A stretch of 64,000 nucleotides of DNA from Pseudomonas sp. MIACH (GTDB lineage: Bacteria; Pseudomonadota; Gammaproteobacteria; Pseudomonadales; Pseudomonadaceae). Location of the stretch: positions 186,001-250,000 of the forward strand of contig NZ_LHVO01000028.1 in assembly GCF_001269925.1 (NCBI RefSeq), given 5' to 3'. Made by a program: the position numbers and the translations under genes. Of this stretch, positions 8,931 to 17,000 are shown in pieces. The first letter of the stretch is position 1, and every line of letters starts with the position of its first letter. Under the pieces are notes generated by a model. It was not told the DNA's origin. It did no database searches and saw nothing but the letters and a program-made list of their open reading frames with translations.

Positions 8931-9134
8931 GAGCTCTCCCGATGAGCGCAGCAGGCGGATCGGCAGGAGTATAAACGAAGCAGGCGCGCTGGCATGGCGC
9001 GTGTGGCTCTTTGCCGCAGGCCGGGCGAATGACCGTTCGTCGGCGATTACCCGATGTGTAGCGAATGTGTAAACCCGAAGAACCCGATACCACCGTCTAC
9101 AGTCATACCGATACGAACACCCTAAGGAGCTTCC

Positions 9135-9848
9135 ATGTCTCGTTTCATCCGCAGTGCCGCCGTTCTCACCCTCAGCGCCAGCGCCCTGGCCAGCCTTCCG
9201 GCAATGGCCGCCGATGAGCTGCATTACAACCAGATCTCCCTGCGCGCCGAGGCCAGCCAGGAAGTGGCCCGCGACAAGATGATCGTCACCCTCTACACCG
9301 AGTCCCAGAACTCCGACCCGGCCAAGCTCGCGGCCGAAATCACCACCACTTTGAACAAGGCCCTCGGCGAGGCTCGTGAAGTCAAAGGCGTGACCTTGCG
9401 CCAGGGCAGCCGTAACAGCTACCCGATCTACGACAACAAGAACCAGAAGATCACCGGCTGGCGTGAACGCGCCGAACTGCGCTTGGAAAGCGCGGATTTC
9501 CCGGCACTGTCCAAACTCACCGGCGAGTTGCTCAATACCCTGAAAATGGAAAACATGGACTTCGCCATCGCCGACACCACGCGCAAGGCCAGCGAAGACG
9601 CCCTGCTCAAGGATGCGGTTGCCGCGTTCAAAGCACGCGCACAACTGGCCACCGACGCCCTGGGCGGCAAGGGTTACAAGATCGTCAACTTGAACTTCAA
9701 CACCAATGGTTATCCACAACCCTATGCGCGCGGCGGGATGATGATGAAAGCGGCCATGATGGATTCGGCGCCGACGCCAGAGGTGGAAGCCGGTACCAGC
9801 CAGGTGACCATGAGTGCCGATGGCGTGATCGAAGTACAGATGCCGTAA
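9135..9848 (+). CDS. Periplasmic SIMPL-domain (DUF541) protein
   Basis: The 237-residue protein has a signal peptide (residues 1-25, ending PAMAA) and then a single DUF541/SIMPL domain, including the segments VTLYTESQNSDPAKLAAEI and WRERAELRLES. Family members include the E. coli oxidative-stress protein YggE and a Brucella 26-kDa periplasmic antigen; their molecular role is poorly defined. A good ribosome-binding site (AAGGAG) precedes the ATG. It is divergent from roxS with about 200 bp between, so it may share redox control, which is inference. Confidence 0.9.
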   Translation: MSRFIRSAAVLTLSASALASLPAMAADELHYNQISLRAEASQEVARDKMIVTLYTESQNSDPAKLAAEITTTLNKALGEAREVKGVTLRQGSRNSYPIYDNKNQKITGWRERAELRLESADFPALSKLTGELLNTLKMENMDFAIADTTRKASEDALLKDAVAAFKARAQLATDALGGKGYKIVNLNFNTNGYPQPYARGGMMMKAAMMDSAPTPEVEAGTSQVTMSADGVIEVQMP

Positions 9849-9868
9849 CCCCCTACCTGACAAACCTG

Positions 9869-9900
9869 AACGGCGGTAACCTCGGTGGCCGCCGTTTTCG
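9869..9900 (+). terminator. Intrinsic terminator after the SIMPL gene
   Basis: AACGGCGG pairs with CCGCCGTT around a 12-base loop and is followed by TTCGTTTG. Confidence 0.8.
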
Positions 9901-9936
9901 TTTGGGCAGCCTATACCTGCCACTTCAGGGGTCTAC

Positions 9937-11538
9937 ATGGACAGAATCGCCTTCAAACCGCTCCTCCTTGCCGCAGGCCTGCTGGCCTTTATGCCGATGG
10001 CCCACGCCGCCAGCACCCTGGTCTACTGCTCCGAAGCCAGCCCCGCCGGTTTTGATCCGAGCCAGTACACCAGCGGCACCGATTTCGATGCGTCCGCCGA
10101 AACCGTGTTCAACCGCTTGACCCAGTTCAAGCGTGGCGGCACCGAAGTCGAACCGGGCCTGGCCACGAGCTGGGATGTCTCCAAAGACGGCCTGACCTAC
10201 ACCTTCCATCTGCGCGATGGCGTCAAGTTCCACACCACCGATTTCTTCACGCCGACCCGCGACTTCAACGCGGATGACGTGCTGTTCACCTTCAATCGCC
10301 TGCTCGATGCCCAGAGCCCGTTTCGCAAGGCCTACCCTTCCGAGTCGCCATACTTCACCGACATGGGCCTGAACACCACGATCAAGAGCGTCGACAAACT
10401 CGACGAACACACCGTGCGTTTCAACCTGAACAACGTCGATGCCTCGTTCGTGCAAAACCTCGCCATGAGCTTCGCCTCGGTCCAGTCCGCCGAATACGCC
10501 GCGCAGTTGCTCAAGCAGGGCAAGGCCGAGGACATCAACCAGAAACCGGTAGGCACCGGACCATTTGTGTTCAAGCGCTACCAGAAGGACTCGCAGATTC
10601 GCTACGCGGCCAATAAACAGTATTGGAAACCCGAGGATGTGAAGCTCGACAACCTGGTGTTCGCCATCACCCCGGACGCTGCGTCGCGCCTGCAAAAACT
10701 CAAGGCCGGCGAATGCCAGGTCAGCGGCTACCCGCGCCCTTCGGACATTGAAGTAATGAAGCAGGACCCCAACCTGCGCGTGCGGCAACAAGCCGGTTTC
10801 AACCTGGGCTTCCTGGCCTACAACGTGACCCATCCACCGCTGGACCAGCTCAAGGTGCGCCAGGCGTTGGACATGGCCATCGATAAGCCGGCGATCATCA
10901 AGGCGGTGTACCAAAGCGCCGGGCAATTGGCGCAGAACGCACTGCCACCGGCGCAGTGGTCTTATGACCCCTCCATCAAGGATGCCCCGCACGATCCGAC
11001 CAAGGCCAAGGCGCTACTAAAAGAAGCAGGGGTTGCACCTGGCACCACCATCAACCTGTGGGCGATGACCGTGCAACGTGCCTCCAACCCGAATGCACGT
11101 ATGTCGGCCCAGATGATCCAGCAGGATTGGGAAAAGATTGGCATCAAGGCCAATATCGTCAGCTATGAGTGGGGCGAGTACATCAAGCGGGCCAAAAATG
11201 GCGAGCACGATGCGATGATTTATGGCTGGACCGGCGACAACGGCGACCCGGATAACTGGCTCGGCGTGCTCTACAGTTGTGCTGCGGTGAAGGGCAGCAA
11301 CTACGCCAAATGGTGTAACCCTGCCTATGACAAGCTGGTGCAACAGGCCAAGGTCAGCAATGACCGTGAACAGCGCATCAAGTGGTATCAACAGGCACAA
11401 AAAATACTTAAGGAACAAGTACCTATAACGCCTATTGCGAACTCGACGGTTTTCCAACCGCTGCGCAAGGAAGTGAAGGACTTCAAGATCAGCCCCTTCG
11501 GACTGACACCGTTCTACGGCGTGAGTCTAGATAAGTAA
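9937..11538 (+). CDS. Dipeptide ABC transporter periplasmic binding protein, copy 1
   Basis: The 533-residue protein has a signal peptide (to MPMAHA, residue 24) followed by the SBP family 5 fold, with the motifs LVYCSEASPAGFDPSQY, GLTYTFHLRDGVKFHTT and, near the C-terminus, GWTGDNGDPDNWLGVLYSC. The last is the DppA-type aspartate that holds the peptide amino group. It delivers di- or oligopeptides to the DppBCDF permease. It is one of four paralogues here and is closest to the copies at 11797 and 13730. The PAO1 homologue by position would be dppA1 (PA4496). A hairpin 12 bp downstream separates it from copy 2. Confidence 0.93.
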   Translation: MDRIAFKPLLLAAGLLAFMPMAHAASTLVYCSEASPAGFDPSQYTSGTDFDASAETVFNRLTQFKRGGTEVEPGLATSWDVSKDGLTYTFHLRDGVKFHTTDFFTPTRDFNADDVLFTFNRLLDAQSPFRKAYPSESPYFTDMGLNTTIKSVDKLDEHTVRFNLNNVDASFVQNLAMSFASVQSAEYAAQLLKQGKAEDINQKPVGTGPFVFKRYQKDSQIRYAANKQYWKPEDVKLDNLVFAITPDAASRLQKLKAGECQVSGYPRPSDIEVMKQDPNLRVRQQAGFNLGFLAYNVTHPPLDQLKVRQALDMAIDKPAIIKAVYQSAGQLAQNALPPAQWSYDPSIKDAPHDPTKAKALLKEAGVAPGTTINLWAMTVQRASNPNARMSAQMIQQDWEKIGIKANIVSYEWGEYIKRAKNGEHDAMIYGWTGDNGDPDNWLGVLYSCAAVKGSNYAKWCNPAYDKLVQQAKVSNDREQRIKWYQQAQKILKEQVPITPIANSTVFQPLRKEVKDFKISPFGLTPFYGVSLDK

Positions 11539-11549
11539 CAGCAACGCCC

Positions 11550-11577
11550 CAACCGAGTGCGCCAGACGCCTCGGTTG
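11550..11577 (+). terminator. Hairpin after binding protein copy 1
   Basis: CAACCGAG pairs with CTCGGTTG. The T-run that follows is poor, so it is probably a weak terminator or RNA-stabilising stem. The following 220 bp up to copy 2 are AT-rich (for example 11600-11660) and may carry a promoter for copy 2, but I cannot assign one. Confidence 0.5.
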
Positions 11578-11796
11578 ACCCTTCATGGTGCACTCCATGC
11601 ACCGAAAAAAACCTATAAATATGCTCAAATATGTCAAAACTTTCATAATTGCGACATTCCTGTACGTTCGTACCACTCTTTCAGTCTTGCAACGGTTCAG
11701 CATCTTGCAATGGGTATGGCGCCTGCATAAGTATCCGCAGGCCGACTCACGAGGTCGCCCTCACCACCAAAAATGACAACAAATCATGAGGCCAAC

Positions 11797-13425
11797 ATGC
11801 TTAAACACGCAGTCCTTCCGTTATTAGTGAGCGCTGGCCTTATGGCCGCGGCCCCTTTCGCCCAAGCGGCGACTAACCTGGTGTTTTGCTCCGAAGGGAG
11901 CCCGGCCGGTTTCGACCCAGGCCAGTACACCACCGGAACAGACTTCGATGCCTCGGCCGAAACCATGTTCAACCGTCTGAGCCAGTTCGAACGAGGCGGC
12001 ACCGCCGTTGTTCCTGGCCTGGCCACCAGCTGGGACGTGTCCCCGGATGGCCTGACCTACACCTTCCACCTGCGCGAAGGCGTCAAGTTCCACACCACCC
12101 CGTACTTCAAGCCCACTCGTGAATTCTCGGCTGACGACGTACTGTTCACCTTCAACCGGATGATCAACAAAGACGATCCATTCCGTAAGGCCTACCCCAC
12201 TGAGTTCCCGTACTTCACGGACATGGGGATGGACACCAACATCAAGAACATCGAGAAGGTCGATGCCCACACCGTCAAGTTCACCCTTGGCACCGTGGAC
12301 GCCGCTTTCATCCAGAACCTGGCGATGAGCTTCGCGTCGATCCAGTCGGCCGAATACGCCGCGCAGCTGTTGAAAAACGGCACGCCCCAGGACATCAACC
12401 AGAAGCCGGTCGGTACTGGCCCGTTCGTGTTCAAGAGCTACCAGAAAGACTCGAACATTCGCTACACCGGCAACAAGGATTACTGGAAACCTGAAGACGT
12501 GAAGATCGATAACCTGATCTTCGCCATCACCACCGACCCGTCGGTGCGTATCCAGAAGCTCAAGAAAAACGAATGCCAGATCACCCTGTTCCCACGCCCG
12601 GCCGACCTGAAGGCGCTGGGTGAAGACAAGGACCTGAAACTGCCGCACCAAGCCGGTTTCAACCTCGGCTATGTCGCCTACAACGTCATGGACAAGATCA
12701 AGGGCAGCGACCAGCCAAACCCGCTGGCTGACCTGCGCGTACGCCAGGCGCTGGACATGTCGGTGAACAAGCAGCAGATCATCGACTCCGTCTACCAGGG
12801 CGCGGGGCAACTGGCCGTCAACGCCATGCCGCCAACCCAATGGTCCTACGACACCACCATCAAGGACGCCAAGTACGATCCCGAGAAAGCCAAGGCACTG
12901 CTCAAGGAAGCGGGCGTCAAGGAAGGTACCGAGATCGTCCTGTGGGCCATGCCGGTTCAGCGTCCGTACAACCCGAACGCCAAGCTGATGGCCGAAATGC
13001 TGCAAAACGACTGGTCCAAGATCGGTCTGAAGGTCAAGATCACCAGCTATGAATGGGGCGAGTACATCAAGCGCTCCAAAGGCGGCGAGAACCAGGCCAT
13101 GATCATTGGCTGGAGCGGCGACAATGGGGACCCGGACAACTGGCTGAACGTGCTGTTCGGCTGCGACTCCCTGGCCGGCAACAACTTCTCCAAGTGGTGC
13201 GACAAGAAATTCGACGGCGTCGTGAAAGAAGCCAAGGCAACGTCGGACGTCGCCAAACGCACCGAGCTGTATAAGCAGGCGCAACATATCCTCAAAGATG
13301 CAGTCCCGATGACACCTATCGCGCACTCGACGGTGTATCAACCCATGCGCAACACCGTACAGGACTTCAAGATCAGCCCGTTTGGCCTGAACTCCTTCTA
13401 CGGCGTGAGCGTAAGCGGCAAGTAA
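11797..13425 (+). CDS. Dipeptide ABC transporter periplasmic binding protein, copy 2
   Basis: The 542-residue SBP family 5 protein starts at the ATG at 11797 behind GAGG; an ATG 8 codons upstream lacks a ribosome-binding site. The signal peptide ends FAQA at about residue 24. The mature part carries LVFCSEGSPAGFDPGQY and GWSGDNGDPDNWLNVLFGC. It has a short insert relative to copies 1 and 3 around MDKIKGSDQPNPLADLRV (about residue 295-310). It should feed the same DppBCDF permease with a different peptide preference. The next gene begins 304 bp on; in PAO1, as I recall, that interval holds mdpA and psdR, absent here. Confidence 0.93.
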   Translation: MLKHAVLPLLVSAGLMAAAPFAQAATNLVFCSEGSPAGFDPGQYTTGTDFDASAETMFNRLSQFERGGTAVVPGLATSWDVSPDGLTYTFHLREGVKFHTTPYFKPTREFSADDVLFTFNRMINKDDPFRKAYPTEFPYFTDMGMDTNIKNIEKVDAHTVKFTLGTVDAAFIQNLAMSFASIQSAEYAAQLLKNGTPQDINQKPVGTGPFVFKSYQKDSNIRYTGNKDYWKPEDVKIDNLIFAITTDPSVRIQKLKKNECQITLFPRPADLKALGEDKDLKLPHQAGFNLGYVAYNVMDKIKGSDQPNPLADLRVRQALDMSVNKQQIIDSVYQGAGQLAVNAMPPTQWSYDTTIKDAKYDPEKAKALLKEAGVKEGTEIVLWAMPVQRPYNPNAKLMAEMLQNDWSKIGLKVKITSYEWGEYIKRSKGGENQAMIIGWSGDNGDPDNWLNVLFGCDSLAGNNFSKWCDKKFDGVVKEAKATSDVAKRTELYKQAQHILKDAVPMTPIAHSTVYQPMRNTVQDFKISPFGLNSFYGVSVSGK

Positions 13426-13434
13426 GACTCAATG

Positions 13435-13462
13435 ACGGCGACGTTTCCTAACGTCGCCGTTA
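13435..13462 (+). terminator. Intrinsic terminator after binding protein copy 2
   Basis: A 10-bp stem, ACGGCGACGT with ACGTCGCCGT, around a 6-base loop is followed by TATTG. Confidence 0.75.
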
Positions 13463-13729
13463 TTGCATCCGCCTGGACCGTAGGAAATAGACCACGCTAG
13501 CAATCGCCGCGTCCTACAGCTGCGAACTGCGACAAGCGGCTCTTTTGCCTACAAGGTCAGTCCGATTTGGCGCATTTACTGCGAAGTCCGCGACCCATAA
13601 CGTCGTAGGACAGCGGAGGCTCCAACTTGGGAAGGGCACTTGCTGTGTGTGGGATCAGTGATGTCGCCCAGGCCTTGCGCCTGGGTGATTGCTCGCTGAT
13701 GACAACTACAAACAAGGATCGGGATCGTT
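13463..13729. other. Intergenic region between binding proteins 2 and 3
   Basis: No gene is visible. A perfect hairpin CCCAGGC-CTTGC-GCCTGGG lies at 13667-13685, about 45 bp before the copy 3 start, where it would be in the 5' leader. There are scattered pieces resembling TAGGA/TCCTA repeat arms (13482, 13512, 13605) but no recognisable complete REP. In PAO1 the corresponding interval carries a peptidase and a regulator gene; I find no remnant of either. Confidence 0.6.
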
Positions 13730-15334
13730 ATGCGCCATACCACCGTTCTATCCGCAGTCTTTGGCACCAGCCTGTTGGCCATGGCCACCATGGGCCACGC
13801 CGCCGACAAGAAGAGCCTGGTGTTCTGCTCCGAAGGCAGCCCCGCGGGCTTTGACACCGCGCAGTACACCACCGCCACCGATAACGATGTGGCCGAGCCG
13901 CTGTACAACCGACTGGTCGAGTTTGAAAAAGGCGAGACCAACGTCGTGCCTGGGTTGGCGACCAAGTGGGATATTTCCGAAGACGGCCTGACCTACACCT
14001 TCCACCTGCGTGAAGGGGTGAAATTCCACAGCAACAAGGAATTCAAACCGACGCGGGACTTCAACGCCGACGACGTGCTGTTCACCTTCAACCGCATGCT
14101 TGACCCCGACCACCCGTTTCGCAAGGCCTACCCCACCGAGTTTCCGTACTTCAACGGGATGAGCCTGAACAAGAACATCGCTAAGGTCGAGAAAACCGAC
14201 CCGCATACCGTGGTGATGACGCTGAACTCGGTCGACGCTGCGTTCGTGCAGAACATCGCCATGAGCTTTGCCGCCATCCTATCGGCCGAATACGCCGAGC
14301 AGTTGCTCAAGGAAGGCAAGCCCAGCGACATCAACCAGAAGCCGATCGGCACTGGCCCCTTTGTCTTCCAGCGCTACCAGAAAGACTCGCAGATCCGCTA
14401 TGTGGGCAATAAACAGTACTGGGACCCGAGCAAGGTCAAGCTGGACCAGCTGATTTTTGCCATCAACACCGACGCTTCGGTGCGCGTGCAAAAGCTCAAG
14501 GCCGGCGAATGCCAGGTCACCCTGCATCCGCGCCCGGCCGACGTCGACGCGCTCAAGGCCGACCCGAAGCTGCAACTGCTGACCAAGCCCGGCTTCAACC
14601 TCGGCTACATCGCCTACAACGTGCGCCACAAGCCATTCGACCAGCTCGAAGTGCGCCAGGCGCTGGACATGGCGGTGAACAAGCAGAGCATCCTCAACGC
14701 CGTGTACCAGGGCGCGGGGCAGTTGGCAGTCAATGCCATGCCGCCGACCCAGTGGTCCTACGACGACACCATCAAGGACGCCGCCTACAACCCGGAAAAA
14801 GCCAAGGAACTGCTCAAGGCTGCCGGCGTGAAGGAAGGCACCGAGATCACCCTGTGGGCGATGCCGGTGCAACGGCCGTACAACCCCAACGCCAAGCTGA
14901 TGGCCGAGATGCTGCAAAGCGACTGGGCCAAGATCGGCCTGAAGGTCAAGATCGTCAGCTACGAGTGGGGCGAGTACATCAAGCGCACCAAGAACGGTGA
15001 GCACGATGTCAGCCTGATCGGCTGGACCGGCGACAACGGTGACCCGGACAACTGGCTGGGTACCCTCTACAGCTGCGACGCCATCGGCGGGAACAACTAC
15101 TCCATGTGGTGTGACCCGGCGTACGACAAGCTGATCAAGCAAGCCAAGGTCGTGACCGACCGAGAACAACGGACTGTTCTGTACAAACAGGCGCAGCAAC
15201 TGCTCAAGCAGCAGGTGCCGATCACGCCAGTCGCCCACTCGACGGTCAACCAGCCGTTAAGCGCCAAAGTCGAAGACTTCAAAGTAAGCCCCTTCGGCCG
15301 CAACGTATTCTCGGGCGTCAGTATTACCCCATAA
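13730..15334 (+). CDS. Dipeptide ABC transporter periplasmic binding protein, copy 3
   Basis: The 534-residue SBP family 5 protein has a signal peptide ending HAA near residue 25, then LVFCSEGSPAGFDTAQY and the late motif GWTGDNGDPDNWLGTLYSC. It is very similar to copies 1 and 2 across its length, so tandem duplication is likely. In gene order it corresponds to PAO1 dppA3 (PA4500), directly upstream of the porin. A palindrome at 15410-15421 lies between it and the porin, suggesting the porin has its own control. Confidence 0.93.
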   Translation: MRHTTVLSAVFGTSLLAMATMGHAADKKSLVFCSEGSPAGFDTAQYTTATDNDVAEPLYNRLVEFEKGETNVVPGLATKWDISEDGLTYTFHLREGVKFHSNKEFKPTRDFNADDVLFTFNRMLDPDHPFRKAYPTEFPYFNGMSLNKNIAKVEKTDPHTVVMTLNSVDAAFVQNIAMSFAAILSAEYAEQLLKEGKPSDINQKPIGTGPFVFQRYQKDSQIRYVGNKQYWDPSKVKLDQLIFAINTDASVRVQKLKAGECQVTLHPRPADVDALKADPKLQLLTKPGFNLGYIAYNVRHKPFDQLEVRQALDMAVNKQSILNAVYQGAGQLAVNAMPPTQWSYDDTIKDAAYNPEKAKELLKAAGVKEGTEITLWAMPVQRPYNPNAKLMAEMLQSDWAKIGLKVKIVSYEWGEYIKRTKNGEHDVSLIGWTGDNGDPDNWLGTLYSCDAIGGNNYSMWCDPAYDKLIKQAKVVTDREQRTVLYKQAQQLLKQQVPITPVAHSTVNQPLSAKVEDFKVSPFGRNVFSGVSITP

Positions 15335-15409
15335 GAAAATAACCGGATTGCAGAGAGCGAAGTTGGCTCTCTCGCAAACACGCAGCCTTTTGTTGGGATT
15401 TTTCCTACA

Positions 15410-15421
15410 GCAAACGTTTGC
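15410..15421. promoter_or_regulatory. Palindromic operator candidate upstream of the porin
   Basis: The perfect 12-base palindrome GCAAACGTTTGC lies 84 bp before the porin start. Its AAACGTTT core is the same as in the FruR/Cra-type site at 40298-40309, and this form is typical of LacI/GalR-family operators. Binding is an inference. Confidence 0.5.
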
Positions 15422-15504
15422 AACCGCTTGAATGAGTTACACACCCAATAGTCGGATCACCAAAAAAGACCGGCATTAAAAAGAGAACCAAAGGAGCTTC
15501 ACCC

Positions 15505-16920
15505 ATGAAACTGAGCAACAAAGCGCTTCTGGCCCTGGCCATCAGCACCATCACGGCCACCGCCTACGCTGAAACCGCCAGCCAGGACTTCGTTCCAACC
15601 ACACTGGCCGGCGCCAGCGCCCAAAGCGAGGCCAAGGGCTTTATTGATGGTCAAAGCCTGGGCGGCACGACCCGTAACTGGTACTCCAACGAAATGAAAT
15701 TTCGTGGCCAGAAGTTCGGTTATTACAAAAATGAAGCCGATAAAGCCAATGATGTAACCACCAGGGTTTCCCGCCGCTACAACTGGGCCCAAGGCACCAT
15801 CCTCAACTACACCTCGGGCTTCACCCAAGGCACGGTTGGCGTGAGTACCGAAGTCGCCGCTTACAACTACATTGCGCTCGACCGGGACCAAAAAGACATC
15901 GCCGGCGGCTCCAACCGTACCCTGGCTCACTCCTTCGGTGACGCTGTAGGCCAGTGGAGCAAGCTGGGCTTGGCTAACGTCAAATTCCGCGTGTCCAACA
16001 CAACCTTGACCGCCGGTCGCCAGAACTTCAGCAGCGGAATTGTCGACACCATCGGCAACCGTGCCCTGCCTTCGAGCTTCGAAGGTGTGAGCTTCAACAG
16101 CGAAGAGTTCAGCAACCTGTCGTTCCAGGGCGGCATCTTCGATCGCGTTTCGCCGCGTACCGAACAAAGCCTGTCGAAATTCCGTTCCGAGTACGGCAAT
16201 GGCCAGGAAACCGACAAGGTCAAAACCCTGGGCTTCAACTACCAGCCGTTCAAGAGCCTGAAAACCAGCGTATTCGCCGCTAACGTCGAAGACTTCTGGA
16301 ACCAGTACTACTTCGGTGCCACCCACGAATTGGGTGATGCACAGACCCTGGCACTGACCACCGGCCTGAACTACTACAAAACCACCGACACCGGCAGCAA
16401 GAAGATGGGCAACATCGACAACGACACATACTCGTTGTCCCTGGGGCTGACCCACCAGGCCCATAGCCTGACCTTCTCGTACCAGGAAGTTAACGGTGAC
16501 GAGTACTTCGACTACCTGCACGAAACCAACGGCATCTACCTGGCCAACTCCCTGACTTCTGACTTCAACAGCCCGAACGAGAAGTCCTTCCAGGTCGCCT
16601 ACGCCATCAACATGGCCGAATACGGCGTTCCAGGCCTGAAGTTCAACGTCTACTCGGCCCGCGGCTGGGGCATCGACGGTACTCACTACAACGGTACCGC
16701 CTACGGTGAAGCCGGCGCTTCGCGTAGCGACCTGCGCTTGATGGACGGCGAGAAACACCAGGAATACGGCGTTGGCACCTCCTACGCGATTCAGAGCGGC
16801 CCACTCAAGGCCACCACCATTCGTGGCACCTACGTGACTCACCGCGCCAGCGCACAACAGGCTGACGGCAACATCAAAGAGTTCCGTCTGGTCACCACCA
16901 TCCCGTTCAACATTCTTTAA
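15505..16920 (+). CDS. opdP: OprD-family outer-membrane porin, OpdP-like (dipeptide channel)
   Basis: The 471-residue protein has a 22-residue signal peptide ending TAYA, followed by OprD-family features: FIDGQSLGGTTRNWYSNEM near residue 46-64, LTAGRQNFSSGIVDTIGNR near 165-183, and a final beta strand ending in Ile-Leu after FNI. A ribosome-binding site AAGGAG precedes the ATG. OprD porins pass small carboxylated solutes; OpdP in P. aeruginosa is reported to take up Gly-Glu dipeptide, and this gene sits in the same place, between two binding-protein genes of the dpp locus. I infer di/oligopeptide entry across the outer membrane. Confidence 0.88.
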   Translation: MKLSNKALLALAISTITATAYAETASQDFVPTTLAGASAQSEAKGFIDGQSLGGTTRNWYSNEMKFRGQKFGYYKNEADKANDVTTRVSRRYNWAQGTILNYTSGFTQGTVGVSTEVAAYNYIALDRDQKDIAGGSNRTLAHSFGDAVGQWSKLGLANVKFRVSNTTLTAGRQNFSSGIVDTIGNRALPSSFEGVSFNSEEFSNLSFQGGIFDRVSPRTEQSLSKFRSEYGNGQETDKVKTLGFNYQPFKSLKTSVFAANVEDFWNQYYFGATHELGDAQTLALTTGLNYYKTTDTGSKKMGNIDNDTYSLSLGLTHQAHSLTFSYQEVNGDEYFDYLHETNGIYLANSLTSDFNSPNEKSFQVAYAINMAEYGVPGLKFNVYSARGWGIDGTHYNGTAYGEAGASRSDLRLMDGEKHQEYGVGTSYAIQSGPLKATTIRGTYVTHRASAQQADGNIKEFRLVTTIPFNIL

Positions 16921-16930
16921 TTAGCGCCAG

Positions 16931-16965
16931 GTAGACGGCGGGCTCAGGACGAGCCCGCTGTCTAC
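16931..16965 (+). terminator. Strong intercistronic hairpin between the porin and binding protein 4
   Basis: GTAGAC and CGGGCTC pair with GAGCCCG and GTCTAC around a short loop, giving a stem of about 15 bp. Only a weak T-rich segment (CTTGTCTGG) follows, so it may be a partial terminator or an mRNA 3'-end stabiliser for the porin message. Confidence 0.6.
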
Positions 16966-17000
16966 GCTTGTCTGGTCCCATCGATTGCAGAGGGCTCTGA

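Noticed and set aside
8930..9923. Extension of the roxS frame to 751 residues
   Set aside because: The added N-terminal part is antisense to the SIMPL gene; RegB homologues begin at about the ATG at 8930.
11585..11776. 63-residue frame in the AT-rich gap between binding proteins 1 and 2
   Set aside because: No good ribosome-binding site, unusual composition, no recognised features; likely chance.
11824..13341. 505-residue minus-strand frame across binding protein copy 2
   Set aside because: Similar antisense frames appear opposite copies 1 and 3, as expected from codon bias; the plus-strand products have signal peptides and family motifs.
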